DNA of 35,306 nt. It comes from Candidatus Woesearchaeota archaeon. GTDB taxonomy: Archaea; Nanoarchaeota; Nanoarchaeia; Woesearchaeales; JAGVZT01. Where the stretch lies: NCBI GenBank assembly GCA_017608295.1, contig JAFCGF010000037.1, positions 1 to 35,306 of the forward strand. The letters are read 5' to 3'. Position numbers and translations under genes: made by a program. Numbering within the stretch: the first letter of the stretch is position 1; every line of letters begins with the position of its first letter. Of this stretch, positions 16,391-24,893 are shown piece by piece. The notes beneath the pieces are model-generated. The model made no database searches. It was not told where the DNA came from and worked only from the letters and a program-made list of their open reading frames with translations.

Positions 16391-17359
16391 CTAATTCAAG
16401 GTTGCATTCACGATTTTGAGCTTAACCTCTTTTCTCTTCGCTCCAGCCTCGGAATCGAACATGACCCAAGCTTCGGAGGAAGTACCGGGCTGTATTTTTT
16501 CTGAGTTCCAGATTTGGTTAATCTGGGAATAGATTTTTTCGTTATTCTCATCGAATAATTCACATTCGTAGTTCTCCGAAACTATCGGCTTATCGCTGCT
16601 ATTGGTAATCTTTACTTTCACCATGCTGTTGCTGTCCGTATCAGAAGGGATTATCTCTATCGATATCTTTGGCACAATTGCTGCCCTCTCTTCAATATCA
16701 GCGTATTTTTCTACATATGATTCATCCATTTTTATCAACTCTCTATAGAGTTCCAGGGCTTTAAATATGGAACCTTCATGTCCCTGGGCTTTCCAGACTT
16801 CAGTTGAAAGTGCTTCTGTTTTTTGGTGGAGGACTCTCTTCTCTTCAGCTTTTCGAATATCTTCTATCCATCCGGGAGAAATAAATAACTTTCCTTCAGA
16901 CTCCTCCACATTCTCTGTGATTATTACGTCGAGAAGTTGCCCCTTCTTAAACAGTTCTTTTCTCCTAGATATGGCCTTTTTAATTTTCTTCTTGAATTTT
17001 TTCTGATCGAATTTTTCATCTGTTAATCCAAAGAAATCTCCCATAACTTCTGAAAAAATGGGACTGAGCATATTGGCATCAGGATATCTTTCATTTAAAC
17101 TAATTCGATACTTTTTTGACTTTTCATCATAAGTCGCCTCCTTGACTTCGATTGTGCCGATGTCGGGGTGGTACTTAATTAAATTTTCTATGATAGTATC
17201 AACACCCAATTTTTCTTTAATATATGCCTCTTTTCTTACCGCATCCCTCTCTTTTGGTAGAACCATTTCAAAAGCTTTATCCAGCTCACCTTCGTTAATA
17301 GCCAATTGATAATTCATGGCTAAATCGGCAGCATCCTGTATTCTCTTCTCTTGATCCAT
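16391..17359 (-). CDS. Hypothetical protein, no recognised family
   Basis: The start chosen is the ATG at 17359, because GGAGG stands 8 nt before it; an in-frame ATG five codons earlier overlaps that site. The protein has 322 residues and no signal peptide or membrane segment, so it is probably cytoplasmic. Residues 1-50 are helical (QDAADLAMNYQLAINEGELD), and a Lys-rich stretch at ~125-145 includes FKKKIKKAISRRKELFKKGQ. The ~100 C-terminal residues look like a beta-sandwich of the type that contrasts modified and native ligands (VKVKITNSSDKPI, YECELFDENNEKIYSQ, WVMFDSEAGAK), reminiscent of FxLYD-like or DUF-type Ig domains. I do not recognise the family. It is flanked by decayed genes and has no operon partner. 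Confidence 0.75.
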   Translation of the reverse strand: MDQEKRIQDAADLAMNYQLAINEGELDKAFEMVLPKERDAVRKEAYIKEKLGVDTIIENLIKYHPDIGTIEVKEATYDEKSKKYRISLNERYPDANMLSPIFSEVMGDFFGLTDEKFDQKKFKKKIKKAISRRKELFKKGQLLDVIITENVEESEGKLFISPGWIEDIRKAEEKRVLHQKTEALSTEVWKAQGHEGSIFKALELYRELIKMDESYVEKYADIEERAAIVPKISIEIIPSDTDSNSMVKVKITNSSDKPIVSENYECELFDENNEKIYSQINQIWNSEKIQPGTSSEAWVMFDSEAGAKRKEVKLKIVNATLN

Positions 17360-17404
17360 TGTTATATCCTCCATATTTTAAAACCTTGATTCAAAAAGAT
17401 ATCT

Positions 17405-17559
17405 TTAGTTTTTTTCTTTAGTTTCATCTATTCTTTCCTCTGCCACCTTTAACAAATCAACCATTTCATGTTCTTTAAGCCCATTTGAGAAGCAACATCA
17501 ACTTCCGATTCAATCCAAATCTTTGCTTCTCCTTCAGAACATAGCACATACACATGCAT
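17405..17559 (-). pseudogene. Remnant of a DUF4160 protein
   Basis: On the minus strand the frame reads RMHVYVLCSEGEAKIWIESE, then VDVASQMG; after a one-base shift it continues LKEHEMVDLLKVAEERIDE to a TAA at 17405. This matches DUF4160 proteins, small toxin-antitoxin-associated or unknown proteins with a HVHV..GEAKFWLEPE core and a final ...ELxEILKxVEE helix. A stop codon stands three codons before the Met, so the N terminus is also broken. It is a short, doubly damaged relic. The remaining intergenic sequence to 18035 shows no other recognisable feature. Confidence 0.45.
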
Positions 17560-18034
17560 TCGTTCTTCTTACCGTGAGAAGAATTGAAATCTATATTTCT
17601 TATATTTAAATACTGTTGTTCATTTATTATTCTCATTCAGGACATTTAAATTATATATCACATTGAGTTATTGAGCAAGCTTTTATAAAATTTATTTGTC
17701 CAACATATTATTCTACTGCCATTATCGATATAATAGCTAAAATACAATATATTTTATGCTAAAACAAAAGAAATATACTTACTGCAAATCTCGCCTTATC
17801 AGAACCACCATTAACGCTTTGAATTTGAACCATCAAGCTTTACGAGAAGGAAGATGTAAGATGCTGTATGTCTATTAAATAAAAGAATATTTGTGATTAT
17901 GGTGGCGGCTTACTTTTGAACGGCAGATGTGATTCTTAGTGAGCGGGGTTTCCAATAAGTAAGGTGGTGGTTCACACCAACCTTTTTTCAGAAAGTCTTC
18001 TCCGTTTTCACTCAAATCCTGGCACCAAACTGGC

Positions 18035-18075
18035 ACCATAAAAAAAGAGTTACAATTTTGATGTTGTAACTCTTT
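18035..18075 (-). terminator. Intrinsic terminator, minus strand
   Basis: A perfect 12-bp stem, AAAGAGTTACAA (18044-18055) with TTGTAACTCTTT (18064-18075), is followed on the minus strand by a T-run. It stands 10 nt downstream of the tRNA-like 3' end at 18085-18108, the arrangement of a tRNA transcript terminator. Confidence 0.65.
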
Positions 18076-18084
18076 GATTATTAA

Positions 18085-18108
18085 GTGGGCCCAGAAGGAA
18101 TCAGATTC
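18085..18108 (-). pseudogene. tRNA 3'-end fragment A
   Basis: On the minus strand the sequence reads AATCTGATTCCTTCTGGGCCCAC. This is the 3' half of a T-arm plus an acceptor strand TGGGCCC. No 5' tRNA half is present, so it is a fragment of the type left at one end of an integrated element. Confidence 0.45.
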
Positions 18109-18110
18109 TT

Positions 18111-18210
18111 GTCTCAAGTTTGTCCTCCCCAACTATACAAAACCCCAATAACTCCCTCACCCAACTCATCCTCGATCCAGGATGTGACATTTTTCCCGCA
18201 AATGGGACAT
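18111..18210 (+). repeat. ~95-nt direct repeat, copy A
   Basis: The shared features are CAAGTTTGTCC at the start, AATAACTCCCTCA in the middle, CTCGATCCAGGATGTGAC and a 3' end TTTTTCCCGCAAATGGGACA. Copies B (21046-21144) and C (22588-22684) have the same orientation. GTCACA/TGTGAC inverted hexamers sit near the two ends in B and C. No coding frame is conserved. Confidence 0.75.
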
Positions 18211-18344
18211 GAAATAAGTGAGTAGGTTATAAGTTGATAAGCAAGCCCGTGACTGCAATTGCTGGGTTTTTTGTCTTCAATTTGTTCAGGTTACTTTCAG
18301 GTTGACTTTCTCTTTCAATTATTGTAATTTTAGTATTGTAAATC

Positions 18345-19121
18345 ATGAAGCTAATAGCCACGAAAGCATTTAACATTTTCATGCTATTTATTCTGATTCC
18401 AATTCTTTTTGCAGGATGTTCAAAAGATAATGGACCAGATAGAAGTAAAGATTGTAACATTGATATTGATACAATTGACTTTTCTTTTGAAATAGATTAT
18501 ACTGACACGAGTAGATACCTGATTCCGGGAGAACAATCAGATCTAAATAATATCTATCTTGAAGAAATACAAAATGCTATAGGTACTCCCGGCAATAATA
18601 TAGATGATATTCTATTCGTATGCTATTGGGTAAATCAGAACTTCACTTTCACCAACGCAGGGGGAAACATGATTGGCAAGAATACTGTAGATGAACTTTA
18701 TGAGATTAAAACTTTTTATGGCTGTCATTCATTAGCTTTAATAATATCGAGCATTTTACGTGAATTTGGTTTTCCAGCAATAATGATAGAAACCGCTGAT
18801 GTACAATGGGGATACAACTATAACGCCGGGACTGTTGAACATTTTTCAGGCCATGTAATGTCAGAAATATATGTTGAAAATAAATGGATTTTGCTTGATA
18901 ATAATTGCACCTACGTAGAAGAATATGACCATACGAATCCGTTTATCCCATCTTCGAACTATTCCACAGATGCTTATTTTGTTTTTGCAAAAGGGATTGA
19001 TATCTGGGACTATAGTTCAAAAGATGACTCTTTTACTTATGATAAAATGATATTCTTCTCTGAGAACATTTACTGTTTCGAAGAAATGTTTAATACTGTA
19101 AGTTATAATTGGAGTAACTAA
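18345..19121 (+). CDS. Transglutaminase-like lipoprotein
   Basis: The 258-residue protein starts with a lipoprotein signal peptide (ILIPILFAGC), so it is anchored in the cell envelope. A transglutaminase-like papain-fold domain covers residues ~75-200. The triad is visible: Cys127 in FYGCHSLALIISSILREFG, His170 in FSGHVMSEIYV and Asp185 in KWILLDNNC. The spacing (Cys, then ~43 residues to His, then 15 to Asp) suits the superfamily, whose members are proteases, peptide amidases or cross-linkers. The substrate is not predictable. The gene lies directly after repeat copy A and is followed after 67 nt by the frameshifted TolB/TPR gene on the same strand. Confidence 0.8.
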   Translation: MKLIATKAFNIFMLFILIPILFAGCSKDNGPDRSKDCNIDIDTIDFSFEIDYTDTSRYLIPGEQSDLNNIYLEEIQNAIGTPGNNIDDILFVCYWVNQNFTFTNAGGNMIGKNTVDELYEIKTFYGCHSLALIISSILREFGFPAIMIETADVQWGYNYNAGTVEHFSGHVMSEIYVENKWILLDNNCTYVEEYDHTNPFIPSSNYSTDAYFVFAKGIDIWDYSSKDDSFTYDKMIFFSENIYCFEEMFNTVSYNWSN

Positions 19122-19188
19122 TCCTTTCTGAAGGAGTTTTGGTAATGTAACCAAGTTGGATTAAATTTAACTATCCAAACCAACCCTA

Positions 19189-20959
19189 ATGCCTGAACAA
19201 TCCAACAATCCATTTAATTTCTGGAATGAGTTAAAACGAAGGAAAGTTATCCGTGTTATTATCGGGTATGCTGCTGCTGCTTTTTATTATTCTTGAAGTA
19301 GTAGATATAATTGGAGAACCGTTGCAACTGCCTAACTGGACTCTGGCATTTGTGATAGTACTTCTATGTATTGGTTTTATACTTGCTGTAATCTTCTCAT
19401 GGATATTTGATATTACACCCGAAGGGATTCAAAAGACAAAGCCAGAAACTCAAGTTAGTAACGTGATAAAGCAATCCACTTCAAGAGGGTGGAAAATTTC
19501 TACTTATATAAGTGGTTTAGTAATCGTTGCTTTTGTAGTTTTTTACATAATCGGTAACATTAAACGATCGTCAGACATATCTAAGCTGGAGAAATCCATT
19601 GCAGTTCTTCCTTTTGAGAACCTGAGTAGTGATGAAGAACAGGCTTATTTTGGTGATGCTATGACGGATGAGATCATAATGCAGTTACAGAAGATTAAGA
19701 AATTCCGTGTTATCTCACGTACGTCAACTTTACAGTATAAAGACTCAAAACCAACCATACCCCAGATTGGCGAAGAACTTAACGTAAACTTTTTGGTTGA
19801 AGGAACAGTTCAACGACAAGGAAAGCATATTCGTATTCGTGTCCAGGTAATTCGTGCTAAAAATGAAGATCACATGTGGAGTGATACATATGATAAGGAA
19901 TGGAAGGACATCTTCGACATCCAAAGTAATGTGGCAAAACAAATTGCTCATGAATTAAAAACAATACTTTCTCCTGAGGAAATAGAACAGATTGAAAAAA
20001 AGCCTACAGAGAATCTTGAGGCTTATGATTCATATTTATTAGGACGTTTTTATTGGAATAAGAGAACAGAAGAGGGTCTAAAGAAAAGCATTGAATATTT
20101 TGAGCAGGCAATAGAAATAAATTCGAATTATGCTTTAGCATATGCTGGATTGGCTGACGCCTATGTGGTTCTTGCATTTTGGGGGTATTTACCGAGTCAA
20201 AAAGCATATCTGAAAGCAAAAGAAATTGCCTTAGAAGCTATCGAAATTGACAATAATCTTGCAGAAGCTCATGCTTCACTTGGTGCAATAGCACATACTT
20301 TTGAACGGAAATGGCAGGATGCCGAGAAGGAATTCAAGCGAGCCATTGAACTAAATCCGAATTACACAACAGCTCGCCAATGGTATGCTGAGCTTTTAGC
20401 TTGTACCGGACAATTCAAAGAAGCATTTGTACAAATTAAGAAAGCTCTAGAGCTGGATCCCTTATCCATGATTACAAATTATTGTAATGGATGGATATAT
20501 TATTATGCCCGTCAATATGATGACGCGATAATTAAACACCAGAAAGCACTTGAGATTGACAAAAACTTTATACCGTCACATACATATATTTTTTGGAGTT
20601 ATTTGCATCAAGGAATGGATATAGAAGCAATTGAGAAATTACAGGAAATAATGTCTATGGATACATTAACAGTAAAATATGTGAAGGTTGTTGGAGATAT
20701 ATACGAGAAGTCCGGAATAGAAGGCGTTCTCCATTTGTTAATTGATTTAGAGCTTACAGGTGCCACTCCTAATGCTATTAGTTTATCCCGATATTATGCA
20801 ATGCTTGGAGAGAAAGAGCAGGCTTTTGGATGGTTGGATAAGCATTATGAACGAGGACCAGAAGGATGGGAATACCTCAAAATAGATCCAGCATTGGATA
20901 ACCTTCGAACGGATCCAAGATTCATAGAATTATTAAAGAAAATGGGGTTGGATAAATAA
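19189..20959 (+). pseudogene. Membrane TolB-like/TPR protein, frameshifted near its 5' end
   Basis: The natural start is the ATG at 19189 (MPEQSNNPFNFWNELKRRKV, then IRVIIGYAAAAF). This frame stops at 19294-19296. The family continues FIILEVVDIIGEPLQLPNW, which is found one frame over; removing one T from the TTTTT at 19281-19285 joins both parts. The product would have ~589 residues: a cytoplasmic N-terminal segment, transmembrane helices near residues 20-45 and 55-75, a third near 105-130, a TolB/FlgO-like beta-alpha domain (SIAVLPFENLSSDEEQAYFG, FLVEGTVQRQG) and TPR repeats to the end. Such proteins are membrane TPR proteins related in layout to the N-terminal parts of TPR adenylate cyclases; no cyclase domain is present. 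The shift in a homopolymer may be a real mutation, phase variation or a read error. Confidence 0.8.
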
Positions 20960-21045
20960 TAAGCAAAACTATTTCAAATTATAAAACCCTCATATGCCAC
21001 AACCCACAAACAAACTAACCCAATTCTGGCAGTAATGAATTATCC

Positions 21046-21144
21046 GTCACAAGTTTGTCCACCCCCACTTACCAAAACTAAATAACTCCTTCATACAATT
21101 CTCCATCAATCCAGGATGTGACATTTTTCCCGCAAATGGGACAT
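21046..21144 (+). repeat. ~95-nt direct repeat, copy B
   Basis: Same unit as 18111-18210, starting GTCACAAGTTTGTCC and ending GTGACATTTTTCCCGCAAAT plus GGGACAT. It lies 87 nt after the TPR gene stop codon and is followed by an imperfect hairpin (GGAGT...ACTCC, about 21199-21224) and tRNA fragment B. Confidence 0.75.
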
Positions 21145-21238
21145 TATACAAGAATAACTTTATAAAAACTTCAATCCCAATTCAACCCAATAAAAAAAGG
21201 AGTCAAATCATAATGATCTAACTCCCTCACCTTCAACT

Positions 21239-21281
21239 GTGGGTCCAGTTGGACGTGAACCAGCGAACTCCTGATTTTGAA
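21239..21281 (-). pseudogene. tRNA 3'-half fragment B (tRNA with CAT-type anticodon arm, decayed)
   Basis: On the minus strand the fragment includes AAAATCAGGAG, then a T-arm GCTGG-TTCACGT-CCAAC and an acceptor strand TGGACCC followed by CAC. This matches the 3' half of the Bacteroidota tRNA (GGGCCCA acceptor) whose anticodon arm is CTGACTCATAATCAGG. The 5' half and the anticodon are lost or altered. It ends 98 nt before the hydrolase start codon. Confidence 0.5.
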
Positions 21282-21378
21282 TTAAATTGTATTGAGATGA
21301 TGAGAATGTAGTAACTTGCAGACTAACGATCATGAAAGAATAAGACCTGAAAATTTACCAACATCAACAAATTATACT

Positions 21379-22416
21379 ATGAGAACATGTAATTTCCTTG
21401 TACTTTTTTTCTTCATTCAGGGCCTCTTTGCACAGGGAGTGCTCCCATCTGACTGGGGCCTGAAAGCTTTTCAGATAACAGATCCCAAACTGGGTAAGAT
21501 CAACTATTATGTAACCGAAAAGGGTATTGACCAGGATAAGCCCCTCCTGTTTATCGTAAGTGGAACCAGGGGTTTGCCCATTATGTTGGTTGTGCAGAGT
21601 GGAGAGCAATCCACTCAACTGGGAACCATCCCTCCGGATCAGATTTTCTATTTTGCAGACCATTACCATGTGGCATTCATCAGCAAAGTCGGAACGCCAT
21701 TTTGTGACACATTAATAGCAGAGAAGATTAATCCTCTGCAAAATTTTGAGGATTATCAACCATCGGAAGGATATATTCAAAAGTGTGGATTGGATTGGGA
21801 GGTGGAGGCAAGTAAGGTGGCACTGAATGCCCTCAGTAAACAGCTCTCCAACTCTGAGAACAAGGTAATTGCCCTAGGAATCTCTGAAGGGGGGCAGCTT
21901 GTCCCAAAACTGGCCCATGAGTATGCCGGGATTACCCACCTGGTTGGTTTGGTTACAACGGGTTTAAACCAATTTTATTCCAGTATCATAAACCGCAGGA
22001 TGGATGCAGCCATGGGCAAAATTACTCACCAGGAAGCACAGGACGCCATTGATTCTCTGTTAGCTGTTTATAAAAAGATATATAGTGATCCGGAAAGTAC
22101 AGAGAAATGGTACTATGGGCATCCTTATAAACGATGGGGCAGCTACTGTACCGATATCCCTTTGGAACATCTGGTTGAACTTGATATCCCTATTTTATAT
22201 GTCAAGGGTACTGCCGATCGGAATTCCCCTATACTTCAATCAGATTACATCAGGCTGGAATTCTTAAGACTCGGTAAGAATAACTTTACCTATAAAGTAC
22301 TACCAGGAACGGACCACTGGTTAATTGAAACCATTGAAACTGAAGAGGGGAGGGACCATATTTCACATAGGGAGGACGTTTTTGGTACCATTTCAGAGTG
22401 GATAAAGGAGAATTAA
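21379..22416 (+). CDS. Secreted alpha/beta hydrolase
   Basis: The start is the ATG at 21379, directly before a Sec signal peptide (MRTCNFLVLFFFIQGLFA/QG); a longer in-frame start at 21316 would bury the signal. The protein has 345 residues. The likely triad is Ser169 in GISEGG, Asp280 in GTADRNSP and His313 in GTDHWL, spaced as in the alpha/beta-hydrolase fold. The segment LLFIVSGTRGLP would supply the oxyanion hole. Family members are esterases, peptidases or lactonases; the substrate is unknown. Export to the periplasm or surface is expected. The gene is alone between tRNA fragments B and C and their repeats, so it looks like island cargo. Confidence 0.8.
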   Translation: MRTCNFLVLFFFIQGLFAQGVLPSDWGLKAFQITDPKLGKINYYVTEKGIDQDKPLLFIVSGTRGLPIMLVVQSGEQSTQLGTIPPDQIFYFADHYHVAFISKVGTPFCDTLIAEKINPLQNFEDYQPSEGYIQKCGLDWEVEASKVALNALSKQLSNSENKVIALGISEGGQLVPKLAHEYAGITHLVGLVTTGLNQFYSSIINRRMDAAMGKITHQEAQDAIDSLLAVYKKIYSDPESTEKWYYGHPYKRWGSYCTDIPLEHLVELDIPILYVKGTADRNSPILQSDYIRLEFLRLGKNNFTYKVLPGTDHWLIETIETEEGRDHISHREDVFGTISEWIKEN

Positions 22417-22479
22417 TTGTAATAATATAAAGGAAAAACACTACTTCGTTCCTTGTATTAATAATTTCGTGAGATAGAG

Positions 22480-22552
22480 GCGGGCCCAGCTGGGCTTCCC
22501 ATCACGATATATATCGGGATCGGGATGGCTCCCTGATTATGAGGTATCAGGT
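22480..22552 (-). pseudogene. tRNA remnant C with an inserted palindrome
   Basis: On the minus strand CCTGATACCTCATAATCAGG is an anticodon arm containing CAT with an enlarged loop, followed by GAG. The T-arm is interrupted by a segment holding the palindrome CGATATATATCG, then GCCCAGCTGGGCCCGC closes the T-arm and acceptor. It is a broken copy of the same tRNA type as fragment B. It could not fold as a functional tRNA. Confidence 0.5.
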
Positions 22553-22587
22553 CCGTTTTAAAATTTAAATCTTCAATCAGTGTATTG

Positions 22588-22684
22588 TCACAAATTTGTT
22601 CTCCCTCACTTTCCAACACTTTATAACTCCCTCATACAATTCCCCCTCGATCTTGGATGTGACATTTTTCCCGCAAATGAGACA
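22588..22684 (+). repeat. ~95-nt direct repeat, copy C
   Basis: Starts GTCACAAATTTGTTC, shares ATAACTCCCTCATACAATTC with copies A and B, and ends GTGACATTTTTCCCGCAAAT followed by GAGACA. It lies 36 nt beyond tRNA remnant C and 110 nt from the integrase stop codon. Confidence 0.75.
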
Positions 22685-22716
22685 AAAGAAAATGGAGTAA
22701 GTGATCTTAATGAATG

Positions 22717-22758
22717 TAATAATTGTCCATTTATTTGATAGCGAAAAATCAGGGGAGG
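22717..22758 (-). repeat. Dispersed CCTCCCCTG...AAATAAATGGAC motif, inverted copy
   Basis: On the minus strand CCTCCCCTG is followed after 21 nt by GGACAATTATTACATT. It is the inverted counterpart of the sites at 14080, 32091 and 33332 and lies just beyond the 3' end of the integrase gene. Confidence 0.5.
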
Positions 22759-22793
22759 ATACTAAGTTATTCTTTAGAAATGTCAGATTTACG

Positions 22794-24098
22794 TTATTTG
22801 GGGGAGTTTTTTTTAGGCTTTGAATTTCCCTGACTCTTCCAAAATTCAAGCATCTTTTCTGCAGCAACCTGTTCGTCAACTTTAATATACTTTAGGAAAT
22901 TACGTTCGGATCTGTGTCCACTGATTTTCATAATAAAAAGAGGTGGTGTGCCTTTCAAATATTCATTCGTGCAAAACGATCTTCGGCATGTATGAGAAGC
23001 AATTAATTGATATTTCTTTACCACTGTTTCAATCAACTCCGCTCCTCTCCTTCTGGTTTGGATTATTTCATCATTTATTCCGACCTTATCTGCTATAATC
23101 TTGATGTGCTTATTGAAGTCATTCATATGAATCCCCTGCGGAATTCCACCATCATACTTTTTAATGATAGTAAGCGCAGTTTTGTTCAGAGGAATAACAA
23201 CATTGGTCATGGTTTTGCCCTGTCTTATATACAGGAATTCTTTCCTTATGTTCCCGGGCTTGATCTTATTTAGGTCAGAAAACCGAAGACCTGTGTAGCA
23301 ACCCAGGACAAAGAGATCCCTGACCTTCTCCATTTTAGGATTATCCTTCAAATCATGATCATAAATCTTATCTATTTCCTCCTCATTGAGATAAATGTTA
23401 TCAGCTTCTTCCTGGTACGTTTTGAAATCACTTGTGTCGATTGGTTCTGTTATCTTCTTTCTCCCACAATCTCTTAAAAAAATCTTCAGGTTTTTAATGG
23501 TCTTTCCAACTGTATTAATAGCTAATCCTTTTTCACCATCTGGTTTTACTACATATAAACTAAGATATTTGACAAACTTCTGGTAGAAATCATAATCAAT
23601 TTTAACAAAATCTATGATTGACTTGTTCCAGGCTTGATACCCCTTTAAATGCTTTCTAAGGGCATTATAGTCATTAAGGGTATGACGGCCCACCGAAAAC
23701 TGCTTCGCTTCAACAAACGCATCATAATAGCTAAAAAAACTAAGATCTGTAGTTTGCTTCTTTTTCCCGGTGACAGTTTTGTCAAAATCAATTACGTCCC
23801 CATAGTATTCAAGCTTCACGTATTCAGTAGTTGGATCAATCCCAAGATCTATAGCATCATTTACTATTGATTCAATCTTTATCCTGACTTTATTTATATG
23901 ATTGCTGAATGAGGCATATTTATGATTTCCTCTCTTTATTCTGTCATTCTTGAAATCCCAAAACTTTAATTCAATTCTTCTCTTAGTATTAAAAAGGATT
24001 CGTTCATCAATGTTATAATTGTATTGAACATAAACGGGTGTTTTACCATCCTTTTGAGAAACATTATGCTTTTTGACTAAAAGTTTTACTGAGGACAT
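22794..24098 (-). CDS. Tyrosine recombinase (integrase) of a Bacteroidota integrative element
   Basis: The 434-residue protein has an arm-binding domain (~1-110, typical KxxGKTPVYVQYNYNIDERI), a SAM-like core-binding domain (~120-215) and a catalytic domain. Catalytic residues are Arg272 in YTGLRFSD, Lys295 in RQGKT, His369 and Arg372 in SHTCRRSF, His395 in SGHRSER and the nucleophile Tyr404 in FLKYIK, so it appears intact. Such enzymes integrate and excise genomic islands, usually at tRNA 3' ends. It is transcribed away from the att-like tandem at 24346-24600 and toward the tRNA remnant C and repeat C. No excisionase or mobilisation genes are adjacent. The inverted repeat at 24177-24216 may control it. 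Confidence 0.92.
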   Translation of the reverse strand: MSSVKLLVKKHNVSQKDGKTPVYVQYNYNIDERILFNTKRRIELKFWDFKNDRIKRGNHKYASFSNHINKVRIKIESIVNDAIDLGIDPTTEYVKLEYYGDVIDFDKTVTGKKKQTTDLSFFSYYDAFVEAKQFSVGRHTLNDYNALRKHLKGYQAWNKSIIDFVKIDYDFYQKFVKYLSLYVVKPDGEKGLAINTVGKTIKNLKIFLRDCGRKKITEPIDTSDFKTYQEEADNIYLNEEEIDKIYDHDLKDNPKMEKVRDLFVLGCYTGLRFSDLNKIKPGNIRKEFLYIRQGKTMTNVVIPLNKTALTIIKKYDGGIPQGIHMNDFNKHIKIIADKVGINDEIIQTRRRGAELIETVVKKYQLIASHTCRRSFCTNEYLKGTPPLFIMKISGHRSERNFLKYIKVDEQVAAEKMLEFWKSQGNSKPKKNSPK

Positions 24099-24176
24099 TT
24101 TTTTAACGTTTATTAACTAGTCATTTAAAGACTTAATGGAATGGAAAATCTAATTCTGAATTTTTGTATATTGTTG

Positions 24177-24216
24177 ATGTTTCATAATTGTACACAAATG
24201 TCCAATTATGAAACAT
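24177..24216. promoter_or_regulatory. 14-bp perfect inverted repeat upstream of the integrase
   Basis: ATGTTTCATAATTG (24177-24190) and CAATTATGAAACAT (24203-24216) are perfectly complementary around a 12-nt spacer, ~80 nt before the integrase start. Two TTTGTCTCG direct repeats follow at about 24218 and 24241. The placement suits an operator or integrase arm-binding sites. Confidence 0.5.
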
Positions 24217-24345
24217 TTTTGTCTCGCAAAGTGCGATTTTTTTTGTCTCGTCCAAATATACAAAAATATTTCGAATCCCCCAAAAGTGCAGTATATTGGG
24301 ATATTCAGGTAAGTTTAGGTAAAGTATGGTAAATATAAGTTACGG

Positions 24346-24600
24346 TCTCGTCGTCACCGCAAACATTAAAACAACCTCACAATTTGTGAGGCTTTCATTT
24401 TTTTGGTAACGTTGAAAACTTGTTTTCATAAGTGAACAGAAAAAAGAAAGAAATCAGGCTGTTATTACAGCCTGCTGTTTTAGTGTTTGTAACTCCCATA
24501 ACCGAGTCCGTGAATCATGCCAAAGGCATGATGAACAATCTCGTCGTCACCGCTTCAAACAAAAACCCCGCAGAAATGTGGGGTTTTTTATTTTTCCTGA
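24346..24600 (+). other. Tandem tRNA-like 3' ends with terminators (att-like region)
   Basis: TCTCGTCGTCACCGC occurs at 24346-24360 and again at 24539-24553. Each copy is followed by an intrinsic terminator: CCTCAC/GTGAGG with T-run at 24375-24407, and ACCCCGC/GTGGGGT with T-run at 24565-24595. GTTGAAAACTTGTTT then follows in both. The 15-mer looks like a T-arm plus acceptor 3' strand of a tRNA (acceptor 5' strand would be GGTGACG). The second copy is preceded by a CATGCCAAAGGCATG arm that could be a decayed variable arm. No complete tRNA is present. The rest up to 24893 shows nothing further. Confidence 0.5.
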
Positions 24601-24893
24601 GTGCGTTGAAAACTTGTTTACACAAGCATGATGGAAAAAGAAAAGGACATTGGCTTTGCCAATAGTTTTTGTTTGAAGTGGAGTGCCCCTAATTATCTGT
24701 AAGTTACAACATTTTGAGGGCAAAGTCAATACATTATATTCTTGCACGATAGGTTGCCCTGAAACTATCCATTAATCTGTTTTTAGTAAATTGCATAAAA
24801 CATCCTGATTATAAAAAAACCATCAGGTTTAAATTCTGTAAACAAAGAATTACTATTATTGAGCTATTATCCATTCAACAAAAGGAATTTAAT

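Noticed and set aside
17875..18132. 85-codon minus-strand frame
   Set aside because: It runs across a terminator hairpin, a tRNA fragment and repeat copy A, so it cannot be a conserved protein.
22480..22552. Functional tRNA gene
   Set aside because: The anticodon loop is enlarged and the T-arm is interrupted by a palindromic insertion; no D-arm or 5' acceptor strand is present.
24432..24747. Small frames on both strands next to the att-like tandem
   Set aside because: They run through the terminator hairpins and the tRNA-like ends; the apparent similarity between them comes from the duplicated non-coding unit.
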